The notes below the pieces were generated by a model. It was given only the letters and a program-made list of their open reading frames with translations, made no database searches and had not been told where the DNA came from. A stretch of DNA of 64,000 bases, taken from positions 186,001 through 250,000 of the forward strand of contig JAOWBW010000481.1 of NCBI GenBank assembly GCA_026119855.1, given 5' to 3'. This document shows, piece by piece, positions 1 through 12,900 of the stretch (positions within the stretch are counted from its first letter, which is position 1; each line of letters starts with the position of its first letter). This DNA is from Campanula takesimana. Its lineage: Eukaryota; Streptophyta; Magnoliopsida; Asterales; Campanulaceae. Made by a program: the position numbers and the translations under genes.

Positions 1-454
1 ACGTTAGAACCACGGATGAAACCATCGGGAACAACTTTATCTAGCAGCTTGCTCAAGGCTTCCGTAACATGAAGAAAAAGAGAGTGATAAAGGCTCTCTT
101 TGACGCAAACCCCACGAAGAAGAAATAAACCCACCAGGCTCTCCATTGACAAGGACTGAGAATCGAAATGAAGATATGAACAAAAGAATCTAGCTCCACC
201 ATCTATCCCTGAAACCCAATCTTCTAAGCATAGAGACTAAGAAATCCCAATTGACATGATTATATGCTTTTTGGATATCCAATTTGTATACCAGACCAGA
301 CTTGAAGCCCACATCTCATTCTGGAATTTATGCTTTCGTTAGCAATGAAAGACGCATTAATGATTTGACGCTCCCCCACATAGGCGTGCTGAGATTCCGA
401 GATTACTTTACCAATAACGTTCCTCAAGCTATATGATAACTACTTAGCAACAAG
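1..454 (-). pseudogene. LINE reverse-transcriptase fragment (distal part)
   Basis: Read on the minus strand, this stretch encodes degraded LINE (L1/RIL-type) reverse transcriptase. A piece resembling KLDIQKAYNHVNW lies near 235-290 (the catalytic-aspartate block of LINE RT), and pieces resembling SESQHAYV and INASFIAN lie near 340-420. The frame carries stops, so it is a relic. It is the continuation of the RT fragment at 2347-2640. Removing the hAT element at 455-2338 joins the two in the expected protein order. The 5' and 3' ends of the LINE were not identified, and the distal part runs off the window. Confidence 0.7.
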
Positions 455-945
455 TAGGGGTGACAATTTTTGATCCATATCCAATAACCCATCCATTAAC
501 CATTAATAAATGATTTAGTGGGTTATCTATTTGGTATCCATTAAAATTATTGGTTCATATGGATAGAGACCTATAGCAACCGTCAATGAATTTGGACAAT
601 ATGGATTTTTAACCGGGTTCCCATGGGTTTACCCATAATCTCTAACTCACACTGTTACACACTGCTGAACAAAGCATTTTGTTTGGGACATGGCATCTTG
701 GCCCAGTTCAACTAAATTCTTGCTTTTGCAAGTACTGCACTACACTATTGCTATGTTTCAGTCAAACTTATGTCCTTTCTTTTTTTTGTTCTAGCAAAAA
801 TCTATGTTACTAAAACATTCATATTTTCTCAATGAGTATTAATTTTTGTTTGATTAAAGGAAGTAAATGACTACTGTTAATATCCTCTGTGTATATGTCC
901 TGGTAGGCGTGTAACATACAAAGTCATAATGTATTAAAAGTGATA

Positions 946-1175
946 CTCCCCCCGTCCCAAATTAAAAATAAGTATCACATTTTTTATTTTAGTTCATTTC
1001 AAAGTAAATACCGCATTTTAAAATAAGGAAAGAGTCTTAATGCAATTTAATCACCGTACATGAAATGTACAAACATGTAAAGCCACCGTACATGAAATGT
1101 ACAAACATGTAAAGCAAGTTTCTTATTAAGAATGTTGACAAGTCAACTGCAACGTTTATTTTGAGATGGAGGGAG
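946..1175. mobile_element. Stowaway MITE
   Basis: The terminal inverted repeat is of CTCCCCCCGTCCCAAAT type at the left and matches ...GATGGAGGGAG at the right. Flanking TA dinucleotides lie at 944-945 and 1176-1177. Length 230 bp. It is nested in the hAT element. A direct repeat of a 29-nt segment (ACCGTACATGAAATG...) lies at about 1053-1115. Confidence 0.8.
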
Positions 1176-1958
1176 TATTTTTAAAAATGATTGTAATAAT
1201 TTTCATTCAAAATGGATTGGTATTTGAAATATATTTTCTAAATGAAATATTATTTTGAGACAGAGTTAGTATATCTTAAAAACAACCGTAATTAAAATTG
1301 AGAGAAGAAGAAAATAATGAAAGAAGCCAAACAAAATCTAATATCTATAAATGGTACAACCATCAAGTTGGCTGCTCAGGAATAAATATATGGTTTATGG
1401 TTAGTAATACGTTATTTACTTGTACTATATGTATAATGGCAGAATATGTTGTACCGTACAACACTAATGTCAGCCATTTGTTGTATTGTGTCTCGTGATG
1501 GTGGTGGTACATGGGGAGTGATAGGAGGTGGGATATGGTGCGGTGGTGTTGTTAGTATGTGATGAAATAATGGATTATCCGGGTATTATCCATTAACTAA
1601 CGGATAAAATTGGGTATTATCCATTAATATCCATTATCATTATGGTACTAAAGGATAATACCCATTATTATCCATTGCGCCTGGCTCCGGGCACAACAAT
1701 TGACCATCAATTAAATTGTAATTAAAACCTAATGCGTGACTATTACTCTTCCTCTCCCATGACTCTCTCATGTACATGCACCATAACTTTGTATAAGAGT
1801 AGCAATCACCAAGAACTCCTTCAAACTAACAACTGCTTATCATTTTATAGGATTTAGACTTAGAGTCCTTCTGTTTGAACTTCTCTTTATGCTTGTTTGA
1901 ACATCTATTTATGTTTGTTTCTTTTATGACTTATAACGTATGTTTGATTTACTACTTG

Positions 1959-2295
1959 CATTTGATTTATTGCTTATCTTGATGTTGTATAATGTATACT
2001 ATACTTTTAGTATTTTAAGGCATTTTTGCGGGCATCGTCACCCGGGCGCGCGCCCGCCTTGCGCCTAGGCTCCGGGCACACCTTTTGTGCCTTGGTGCGC
2101 CTAGGGCCTTTAATAACTATGCTTGCATTTCATTTATTGCTTATCTCGATGTTGTATAATGTATACTATACTTTTAGTATTTTAAGGCATTTTTGCGGGC
2201 ATCGTCACTCGGGCGCGCGCCGGCCTTGCACCTTGCGCCTAGGCTCCGGGCACACCTTTTGCGCATTGGTGCGCCTAGAGCCTTTAATAACTATG
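1959..2295. repeat. Tandem duplication, about 166-bp unit
   Basis: Two head-to-tail copies (1959-2124 and 2125-2295) each run from an AT-rich part (TGTATAATGTATACTATAC) through a GC-rich core (GGGCGCGCGCC, CTCCGGGCACACC) to CCTTTAATAACTATG. The copies differ by a few substitutions and a short insertion. A third partial match to the CTCCGGGCACA core lies at 1683. The duplication is inside the hAT element. Confidence 0.85.
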
Positions 2296-2346
2296 GTTTT
2301 ATCCAATGGTAACCGGGATACCCATTTTGCCACCCCTAGCAACAAG

Positions 2347-2640
2347 CTTGTAAATTCCTCTAAAGAGACTGATTCTGTGATTCTGTAACCTTTGATACCT
2401 AGAGCGCCTTTTTTCGTTGGGATTAGAGCAATTAAAGAAGCGATGAGACTTCTTTCAAAACTCATAATAACAAAGAAATAATGAAAAACCGCCATAATGT
2501 CATCCTTGATCAACTCCCAACAATGTTGTAAAAAAGCAAACGAGAAGCCATCAAGCCCCGGGGCTTTGTCCACACTCATACTACGTAATGGTGCCACAGC
2601 CTCCTCAGCAAAACGCCGCTCTAAAAGATTTCTATGTTCT
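2347..2640 (-). pseudogene. LINE reverse-transcriptase fragment (proximal part)
   Basis: The minus-strand reading contains the LINE RT signature KAPGLDGFSFAFLQHCWELI, followed by a stretch like SFERSLIASLIALIP and then GIYKLVAK in another frame. This is the N-terminal half of a plant L1-type RT domain, normally KAPGPDGF...NxTxIxLIPK. Frameshifts and stops make it non-functional. It continues into 1-454 once the hAT insertion is removed. Confidence 0.75.
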
Positions 2641-2699
2641 TCACCTATTGATCTTCGTCTAATGATCTAAAGGCAACCCATCAAGATCTGGTGTCCAAG

Positions 2700-2910
2700 C
2701 ACTATTATTAGAATAAAGACGTTGATAACATATTAGCTATCTTATTTTCTATTGCAAAATTATCTTCCAGCAAGACACCATCAATACTGACTTTACGAAT
2801 CTGATTCACCAACTTGTGAGTATTAGGCATCCGATGAAAGAACTTGGTGTTTTTATTGTAGAATAATCTTCCATCAAGACACCAGATTTCCTTCTTTAGA
2901 AATCTGGTTC
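2700..2910 (-). pseudogene. LINE ORF2 linker fragment
   Basis: On the minus strand a segment resembling NTKFFHRMPNTHK is followed by a VSIDGVLLED-like stretch. This is the conserved linker between endonuclease and reverse transcriptase in plant LINE ORF2 proteins (usual form GDRNTKFFH). It lies upstream of, and in the same orientation as, the RT fragment at 2347-2640, so it is probably the same decayed LINE. Confidence 0.65.
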
Positions 2911-3250
2911 TTGAGAACATTCCCTGATTGGCAAGGCAAGTGGTTTTGCCAGTTTCCCCTAGAACCATATCCCTTGTGGCATAAGGTTACTGAGAGAATA
3001 TTTGGTGTTGCAATCGTTAGAAGTTCATTCGTCCCTGCTCTCATTAGTTTGAGCCTCATATTCGGTTTGTTGTGGGAAATGAGTAATGACAAGTTGGTTC
3101 AGTTTTTGAGAAGACCACTGGGTTGGTACGTCTCCTCTCGCGTGTCGTTTCTCGGTTTGTATCTGTTATCTACCAATCTTGATGCACATATTTCTGATTT
3201 TCTATCTTGGGAAGATGTAATATTCTATATTTTGCTCAACACATAATGGT
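2911..3250 (+). pseudogene. Possible LINE C-terminal fragment, + orientation
   Basis: A 111-codon open frame contains GKWFCQFPLEPYPLWHKV. This resembles the GKWLWRF..E...LW.KVI block downstream of the RT domain in plant LINEs. Orientation is opposite to the adjacent LINE relic. The C-terminal 60 residues are not recognised. I do not regard this as a host gene. Confidence 0.4.
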
Positions 3251-3987
3251 GTATTTGGTCCGTGAGAAATTCTCGTGTCTTTCGAGCTAAAGTGGTGTTC
3301 GTTTGCTAATTGCGGGGGATATAATGCTATTCTATGTTTCTCTTTGGCCATCTGTGTTACTGCTTCTAGAGGAGTGCTTATGACTACTTTAGCGAGAGAG
3401 TAGAAGACACTGTTGCATTAGTTTCTCTTTGCACTTCTTTTATTCCATAATCACATTTTGCCGTGGCCCTATGGCAGACTGTTCGTTCACGTGTTTATGT
3501 TCTTTAACCTTGATCTGATAGAGACAAAAATGTTCTGCGTTTTATACACACCTTGATTTTTTATTTTATTATCATTATTATTTTTTTAATAAATATTTTG
3601 AGTCAAACTCTTCCCTTTCTGGTGTATTTTGTCTGTCTATATATGCTCTAGGTTAAAAAAAAATATAAAAAAACGAAATGGTTTACAAATATGCTCAGAC
3701 AGTCTGATCATAGTTGATTTACAGAAATATGATTCGCAGCACCTGTATATATGTCTAGTTGTGCAGCAAGTCGTTTGCCACAATTCATCGCTATAATACA
3801 ATTGATTTGATGCCTATTTTTTTTTACAGTACCGATATACAAGAAAGTTTCTCATCTGGTTTCTGTTCTCCTCTAAGGATGATTAGAGTCGCAATATCTG
3901 TTTACCATGTTATAAATCTCTAGCTTTTCAGCATTGCTAATTGTCATGGATTAATAAATAATAATGTATGTTTACTGGACTTTGCAG
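3251..3987. other. AT-rich intronic or upstream sequence
   Basis: No gene or transposon ends seen. It is T-rich with several homopolymer runs and ends in the acceptor TTTGCAG of the first visible HPGT exon, so it is most simply the 3' part of an HPGT intron. Confidence 0.5.
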
Positions 3988-6900
3988 GCGATTCATTGAA
4001 AAAGCTTGAAGAAAGAGGAATAGTGATACGCTTTGTAATTGGTCGAAGGTTTTCCCATGCACTTTCAGACTATTCTTTCATTATTCCTTTTAAGCTATAG
4101 AGTATTTTACCTTGTTTATGAAGTGTCGCAGATTTGTTTGTCACGATACCTTTAAGTAACGTTCCAATTTGCAGTGCTAATCGTGGAGATAGCTTGGATC
4201 GCAACATTGATGAGGAAAACCGCGTTACAAAGGATTTCTTGATTCTTGTACGTTAATTGAATACTCATTTTTCATTCAATCTACTTTTAACTTCCATTCT
4301 TGGATGTATAGAATGTTATCATAATTTCACTACATGTAATTCTTACAACTTTCTGAAACTGGAGCTGATACTATTGCTGAAGTATCTTGTGATAAATGCT
4401 TAAGTTTGCATTCACTGATTCATAGAAATGAAGTTTCATCGATGCTAGTTTTAAATTGTTAGTTAGCTACTTACATAACATTATAAACTCCCTCTGTCCC
4501 AACTGAAACTACACATATTACCCTTTTGGTGTCCCATTGCCAACTACACACTTGCAAAAATCAAAGTTTTATAATACTTCTTTTATAGGACCCACTTTCA
4601 TACTCTTAGGTAGCAATTTTCCACTTACTATAGACTTTCCACCCACTATTCCCTACCCCATACTTTTCATACTCGCAACAGGTACTCCATTGACACTTTT
4701 CCTTAATCTCTGTGCCCAACTCAAAGTGTGAAAATTATATACTCCCTCTGTCCCTCTAAAAGATACACTCTTTACCCAAAAGGGTGTCCCACAAAAAAAT
4801 GCACTTTCCGAAATGGTAACTTTAAAATACTTCTTTATTCGACGGGACCCACTTGCATACTCACAACAACTATCCACTTACTATTCCCTACTTTACCTGA
4901 TCTCTCCTACTTCACTTTTCAAACAACACTTACACCACTTACACATTTTCTTAATCCCCGTGCCTAAAACAAACATGCATGTTTTTAGTGGGACGGAGGG
5001 AGTATATATTTATCAATATATATAATTATTTTTTTATCTTTCTTAATAAGTATGCGTGCTACGGCTTAGGGATTCTCTTCCTTGCCTCACTATGTATATA
5101 TAAAACTATGTACAGAATGTATGCGAGCCTGGTAGTAGAGAAAGAGCCTGGTAGTAGAGAAAGTTAGTGAAACACCCATATGCGGAGAGAAACAAGCTCA
5201 ATGTTCGTTTTTCCATAAACGTGAAATGGCAAGAGTAGAAGCAGGCCAGAATAGAAGATGAGAGCATAGTATATGTCAGACCTGATAAGTAAAATTTAGG
5301 ATTTAAATACAGGGAGGAACATGTCTCAGTTATATGAACAGAGTGTAGGCTGCTTTAGTTTCAGTGTTCATTACATACATTGATGAAATATGAAAGGGAA
5401 TAGAAGAGCAGAGAATCGAGGCATGAATATATTTACAAATCTAAAAACAGGACGATCCTTATTTTCCTACTATCAGACGTACTAGTTTGTCTAAGTGCGA
5501 AGCTTTAGGATCTGAATTTTGTGCCGCTATTTGTCTATCAGGATAGTCATGAGGAGGCAGATGAGGAGATGCCCAAGAAAGCCAAATTCTTCTTTAGTAC
5601 AGCGGTTCAAAACTGGGATGCAGAATTTTATGTGAAAGTTGATGACAACATTGACCTTGATCGAGGTAAATAAATCTCTATTTTTTCCCTTGTTGGATCC
5701 TGCATCGTTCAGTACCTCTATTCTTTTATCGCGTATCTATAGAGAGATGCATTCTTCTTTGTTTCTGAATGTCAGATGGGTTAATTGAACTTCTTGAAAG
5801 CCGGCGTGGTCAAAACAGTCTGTATATTGGATGCATGAAATCAGGAGAAGTGGTTGCTGAAGAGTAAATTTTCTTTTCTCCTCTTACTAAGGCTCAGCTG
5901 TACCTTTACTCACATACATATAAGTGTGTGTGTATTTTCTTGTTTGGAGTGTGATTTTCTTGTATATATCCTTCATTATGTTTGTCGGCTAACACTTAGG
6001 AATGTTAACTTAAGTTTTGGAGGGTCATTCTCGGCCAACGTAACAATGCTCTAGCTCCTAATCTCTGCTGAGTATGTGTACCACCTCTTAGTCTGGACCA
6101 TTGTGTCTAGCATTCTCATTAGTTGCTGTAGTGTACTGTCATTAGTAGACCTAAGCATTGTTCAATTAGTTCATCAAAGACCATGGAAGTTGAATCTTAA
6201 TATCATTGCTGATCACAAAAAGAAATATCATTAATGATCTAAATGTAGTTCAGTTGCAGAAACATTGAAGAATAAAAATACGAAACCATAGCAGCAGCAT
6301 TTGATTGATGAGTCGAGTGAAGGATGCTATATCCTCTGCAAGAAATTGAGTAGAATCAGGAACAAATATATGGTTCCTATTGGTGTTGTTCCTTCATTTT
6401 CTGTTGTCTTGATTTTTTTTTCCTCAGTAACCATTTGTTCTATAAATATCTTCTTAGCTTTCACAATTTTCATTTTTACTATTTATATATTTTATTTTAC
6501 CATTTCTCCGCATTTTCGTTGTTTTCTAGCTTCTTCATTGACAGTCCACATGACGATTCATGTTAGCCGACCCATTTCATTTTGGGACTAATGCTTTGTT
6601 ATTGTTGTTTTGTTGTCTGTGATTTGCACAAGGATGCATGATCTGAAATTGTAGGGCAGAGTATGTGGAAATACATGTTTAGCATTACAATGGGGCACAT
6701 ATGTATGTTTTCCAATTTGATATAAAATAGTCGTCATAAAAACTGATTGCCTCTCTCGACTCATGCGAGGGCTCATTGCCTGCCGAACCCCAGGCAAGGC
6801 GATGTGGCAAACGCGAGCTCAGGCGGTCGCCTCGCTCACATCTTAGTTGAAGACAAAGGAGTTAAAAGCAAAATTGAGTTAAGACAGGTCATACCAAGTG

Positions 6901-9900
6901 AAGAAATGGCAAAGATTTGTAGGTTGCGTGTATTTATGTTTTTTCCAAGAAGGTCCTTAGCGAGGGCATCCATTAGTCGAAGCAGTTGACGTTACACTCT
7001 ATTACTCAACGGACCAAAGTGGGAACGGAAATAATGTGAAGAGTGAGGCTAGGCTAAGTGGAGAGAGGGCAGTTGCTTGGTATGGGCGAACTTCTCCAAG
7101 GGATGATGTTAGAATGAAATTGTTAGAGCCAATCCTCAATCAATGGTGAATATTATCTCTGACTTCACCTTCAGTATGGTGAGGACTTAAATTGTGAACG
7201 CGTAGTGTCAATGGACTAATATGCGTTCTAACTCGTGAGTCGTGATCCATGTCCCGTGTAGGGTCCCTTTTATTCCTCTCCAAGCCAAAGCAAAGGCCTC
7301 ATTTGTCCATAGAGGAGGCAAGATGACATACTTTCTATCTCAGCCCCCATTTGGAAATCCCATTGTACTCCAATTGACTGAGGTCTTTTCAAGCATGGTC
7401 CTTCTTTGGAGACTTTCCTTCATCAAAGTTCCCCGGGGTGCCCTCTACGGGGTGCTTAGAAAGGTGGGGGGGGGGGGGACGTCCCTTTTGTGGAAGCCAT
7501 GATGGCTACTCAATTACTCAAGTAAAAATTGAACTGAGCCTTATTTGCTTGATGCTTGTAATGTTGAGCGCGTTTCACAGTGGGTACACAACCAAGCATC
7601 CAAGCCTACATGTGATAGTTTGAATTGAGATACCCCTCTCTAGAGAATGGAAGTCCATTGATGCTGTTGATCAAATGCAGATGCCTCTTTCGGGATTCTA
7701 TGGCTGTTGGGGTGGAGGTCTGGTGGAGGGTCTGATTTACATTTGTTTCTTTGCACATCGATTCTCACTTTGTGAGTCCATGGGTGTGTAACCCAAAGAG
7801 AGAATGCCAATTCATCAAGAGCCAATTCCATCATTTTCATTTGATAACATACCTGAAGTTCAAGTTCAGTGTTTGTATGTAGAAATTTGCGTGTGTGCAC
7901 CAAGAGATTGTTTCAGATTCACTGGGAAAAGGGCTCTCTTTTAGGGACAATGTTGCAGTGTCGTTGGGGTAGTGACATGGAGAAGCCTTGATTTTGGAGA
8001 AATGAATTTTTGAGTGGCGATAGCACCTTCAGGATTCTCTGTGTACACTTGAGAGTGGAAGAAAGAAGACTAGGTGTGCTGTATGTAGTTGTGAAGATGT
8101 GATAAAGTGATGTTGGGGTTAGTACTGACTTTTTGATATTTTCTTGTCCGAGTTTACTGCTCACTCAACTTAGTGGAGGTATTACTCCCTCCGTCCCAAA
8201 ATGATCTTCTCATTTGTCATTTCTCATTGTCCCAAAAAGTTCTTCACATTTCTACAATTTAGGTTTAAAATCGCATAAACAAAACATGACTAGTGAAGCA
8301 AGTGTTTATATCCTTAAAAAGTTTGAATAGTCAAACGCGAAGATCATTTTGGGATGGAGGGAGTATTTGTTTATACAGAGCTTAAGGTGTTTCTGAAGTT
8401 TACCCTATTGCCTGAATCCCTTAGATATTTATGCTCCCTCAATCCCATAGTAAATGTCGTATTTCGACTTGTTTTTTTGTCACTTGATTAAACTTTGTCC
8501 AAAAAGTTATCAAAATCTGAATATTCTTATGAAATTCTATTTTTTTTTACTGAAAGTATTATTCCTGGATCATCAGTATATTTTTTAGAACTTCATTAAG
8601 TTTATCAAATTTTAATCAATATTCGGTCAAAGTTCAATCAAGTTGACCAAAAAAGTCAAGATGTGATATTTATTGGGGAACGGTGGGAGTAGTATAAAAT
8701 AACTCCTATGTTACACTAATAGGCCCTAGGATTGTCTCTGTGGTTTCTTTCTTGGCGTACCTTACCCTTTGTTGCCTAGTACTCGTTCTTTTTTTCTCCA
8801 GGCTTGCCACTATTTGTGTAGTTTTGATATGGTCTTATGCTTAGATTTTCTATCTAGTCAAATATTTGTGTAAATCAAATTATATATGCTCACTATTTCA
8901 TTTTTGATATATTCTGTGTTTGAATTTGCAGGGGAAGGCCATGGTATGAACCTGAATGGTGGAAATTTGGGGATGAAAAATCGTAAGTGGTGTTGGCTCA
9001 TAGATAAGAATCGTTTTAAGTGGATATCATCAGTGACTTGGCACTTTATTGGTCCAGTGTATCTTATCTGCCTCTCAAGTGCTTTATATCGCACTTTCAT
9101 TGCATCAGTACTTCTATTTCTATCATTATTCCCTTTCTCAAAATAGTTTCTGTTTATCTTTATTAGCAAAAGGAGGGGTAAAGGAACAAGATCTAGAAAC
9201 TGGAAGCTGTTCTCCTCTGCATTTTAGAGTGAGCTGACTGTTACTAGTAGCCACTAGGGGTGATCATGGTCCGGTCTGGTCCATTTTTTGACAAAAAATC
9301 ACAGAACCAGAACCGGAACCAATACCCTGGTTCCATAAACATTTAGAACCAGAACCAAACCAATACTTGCGAGAACCAATACACTGGTTCTGGTTCTACT
9401 GGTCTGGACTGGTCCGGTTCTAGTCATTTGAAGTTTATTTGTTTTCAATCTTTCTTAACTCGCAATATTGACAAGATCAAACGCAAACATAAACTTAATA
9501 TTAATTATAAATCAAGATCAAACCCAAATAAAATACAGTCAAGTTAAACGACAGAGAGAGAAGAGAGGCGGTAGTTGAAGAGTCGAAGACTAGAGTTTCA
9601 CTCTTAGTTTAAACTGAAAAGAGGATATGAATTATGTAAAATAAAAGTTTAAAAGTGAAAGTAATTGAATAAGGATTACAGTGTCTGTGACTTGGTTTTG
9701 CTATATTGGGACTTTGGGGCTTGGGTTGGGAACAAAATTACAAAACGGTTAAATGAATCTTTTTTAGAAGCAATTTAAATGGGTCTTTAAAAAATTATAC
9801 TACAAAAGTAAGTATATAATTTTATATGCTATATAATAATACATATAAAATAAATATATAAAGTTTATATACTGGTCCGGTCCGGTTCTAACCGGAATTA

Positions 9901-12900
9901 ATTTTATCAAGAACTAGAACCGAACCATTATACTGATTCTATAATATTTTGGAACCGGAACCAAATCATATGTATTGGTCTGGTCCGGTTTTAGCTGGTT
10001 TGGTCCGTTCCGGTTCCAAAAAAATTTTGCTCACCCTAGTAGCCACTTGATTTGTTATGTATCTATGCTTCTTAGGGTCAATGTATCTGAAACAAAATAA
10101 CTTGACAAAATGTTGTTGAGCATTTTTTCAACATATCAAGTTCTTAGAGGAGGTGGTACCTTAACATGGTTTAAGAGCTTGTGTGTGAAGGTCTTGGGTT
10201 CAAGTTATCCAAAACATGACTAATAATCTAAATATTGTTAGTCACCATATTATGAGTGCAAATGTTTGAAACCCTGTTTGGTTTGTGTTGCTTAACTCTC
10301 CATATCTGAACTAGTCACACATGAAGCTGAGTGTTAATCTTTACATTAATTGTTAGCCTTATCATGCGTTTAATTTGATAGCATATGGAGCTTATGGTGA
10401 TGAGTAGGGTGGTGGTTTTGGAGTTGGAATAGGTTTCCTGGAGTGGGTCCTGATGGCCATTTTCTATGACATACTACCTCCGCCCCAATATGAATGTCCG
10501 AAATTGCTCTTGATAATTCATTTTGGGACAGAGAGTAAATAATATGGGATGCGACCATTAGATGAGTTAGTCGATTCCAAATCAATTTGGGACTAAGACT
10601 TTGTTGTTGTTCGACAACCATTAGATGAGTGAAATACATCGACACAAATATGTAGTACTACCTCCGTCCCAGCTCAATGTGCACTGTTTGACTTTTGTGG
10701 TCAACTTGACTGAACTTTGACCTTAATTTTATGAAAATCTATATATCTCTATACAATTTTGAAAGATGTTATTGATACTATTCCTAACAATAAAACAATA
10801 ACAACTTTTAAAATTGTATAATAATAGCTAGACTTTCACAAAATAATGGTCAAAGTTCGAATGAATTGACCACATGAACAGTAAAAGTGCACATTGAGCT
10901 GGGACGGAGGTAGTATTTCTTATATCAATGAAATAAAGGAGTTCCTTTAGATGAATTGGGCACGTCTCTGTTGGACTAAGCAAGTCGTGTAATTTATTCC
11001 TTTATGATTTTTAATTTTGATATTTTTGGGATTAGCCTTGTTGGGGTACTTTTAAAACAGTAAGTACTCCGCATCATATAAACTCTAGTTGCTCGCTCGA
11101 GTTATCTTTTAGTAATGTTCTTCCTTATGAATGCTCTGGTTATGTTATTAGCTGAGATGTAATGAAACATAATATTGTCTTCAGGTACTTCCGACATGCT
11201 TCTGGTTCACTCTTTATACTTTCCAAAAACTTTGCTCAGTATATTAACATAAACAGGTTAGTTGCGAATACCTTGAATGATGAATAATGCTTTGGTTTGT
11301 TGTTTCTCACTAGTTAAAAGTACAAGTTTTTGTTGTTTGATATGTTATGTCTGCATTGTCTTTTTGCTATGACAAAACTCTCAATTGTGCTCAATCATTG
11401 GTCGTGTCTAGCTATTTTCTGGACCTTTTTTTAAAACAATGTGGCTGAAACCTACTTATCTGCTCTACTCTAGCTATTGGTTTGCTAGAGAGCTGCTCAA
11501 ATCTGCTGATATTGGTCCAAACCATTAAGATCTCAGAAAGTTGTTACTCCCTCTGTCCCGGCCGGAAAGTTAGTCCCTCTTTTTACATCGTCATTACGAA
11601 TGAACTTTCAGCTATAATTTAGGCTAATTTTAATTATCTTAATGAAAATTTACAACTTGTTATTCATACACAATTATAAATACTATCAATACCAATTTCT
11701 AGATTTCTAGATTTTCATTAAGATAATCAAAAGTAGCCTAAATTATTGCTCAAAGTTCATTCGTAGTAACAATGAAAAAAGAGGGACTAACTCTCTGGGA
11801 CAGAGGAAGTATTAGATTACCAGCATAAGCCATTCCCGTCTTTTCCTAAATAATGTCAGATGCCGATTTGCACAGTATATTCTGCCTTTTTTATTATCTG
11901 TTCTTTATTTTGGCTTATTTTTGATACTTGACGTATATGATATTTTCCTTTAATATGCTTTTCATTTCATTCCTCTTCTTATTTAGCGCCTCCCTAAAGA
12001 CCTACGCTCATGAAGATACATCAGTGGGTTCATGGATGATGGGCATTCAAGCGACCTATATAGATGATAGTCGATTATGTTGCAGTAATTCTCGGCAGGG
12101 TAAACATCTTCATGCTTATATATTAAACATTGACACCTTATCCAATCTCTTTACCATTTAATGTCTGCTGTCTGATATCTTTGAACTTATTGTCCATCTC
12201 CCCCTCCAAATACCTGTTTCTTCTGACCAAGTATACGAAGCATGTGATTTTTTGGATTTTTCCCCCCTCTGCTGGTGTCAGTGTAGTTTATGCTGGTGCT
12301 ATTTATTCGTTTATTCTGTATATTATTTTTAAAATGGACTTAATAAGAGTAGAGTAGACTATTTTCCTACTTAAAAACGTTGATTGATTAACGTGTAAAT
12401 ACTGTAAAATTGTTTCATAGAGAGAGCTTAACTTCGTCACGGAGAAATTATGTTGCTATAGAAAACAAACAGCATAAAGAAGACACTAGAAGCCTAAGAT
12501 TTAAGTGGTGAAATTTTAAAGGCGATAGGTTATGTTTATTTGAGAATAAATTGATATAAGATGCAGCATGGAATGTAGAAGGTAGGACCAACGTAATGTC
12601 GAATAATATGAGTCACTGCTTGAAAGAAGAGCTAGTGTGTTAGGGAAATCAAAAGGGGAAAAACTGACAGATTTGGAAACATTGTGGTGGAATGAGGATG
12701 TTCAAAAAGTAGTCCGACTCAAAAGACACTTATAAAACTTGGGCCAATTCCATTGAAGCCCCTTAGCCTAAAGTTTTTTTCTTTATTAGGAGTCATGACT
12801 TTTGCAATTGCCCTAAGGCCCCCTAAGACAAAATACCCTCTAGACTCTTAAAAACACATTTCCCATCATATAAAACCATCTCGCTCTGAGAGCCATGTCT

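Larger units (their letters stand above)
455..2338. mobile_element. hAT-type DNA transposon, non-autonomous, in a LINE
   Basis: The ends are an imperfect inverted pair, TAGGGGTGACAA at the left and TTGCCACCCCTA at the right. They are flanked by a perfect 8-bp duplication GCAACAAG (447-454 and 2339-2346). An 8-bp duplication with TAGGGGTG ends is typical of plant hAT elements. The 1.9-kb interior has no transposase. It holds a Stowaway MITE (946-1175), AT-rich repeats of ATTATCCATTA type (1565-1675) and a 166-bp tandem duplication with GC-rich segments (1959-2295). The element interrupts a LINE RT gene. Confidence 0.85.
5864..8931. other. HPGT intron, 3.07 kb
   Basis: Bounded by donor GTAAAT at 5864 and acceptor TTGCAG at 8926-8931. 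It contains a Stowaway at 8185-8363 and a degenerate one near 8434-8690. From about 6000 to 8170 I see no coding segment or transposon terminus; short open frames there show no recognisable motif. A run of ten G occurs near 7468. Confidence 0.65.

Noticed and set aside
2026..2388. 120-codon + strand open frame in the hAT element
   Set aside because: It spans the tandem duplication and the transposon edge, is Arg/Leu-rich from GC repeats, and overlaps the LINE relic on the other strand. Not a gene.
4537..5167. Several overlapping open frames in the HPGT intron
   Set aside because: They lie across Stowaway MITEs and read low-complexity repeats; no protein motif.
6301..7903. Short open frames in the large HPGT intron
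   Set aside because: None has a recognisable motif or splice context; the interval is bounded by HPGT exons in phase.
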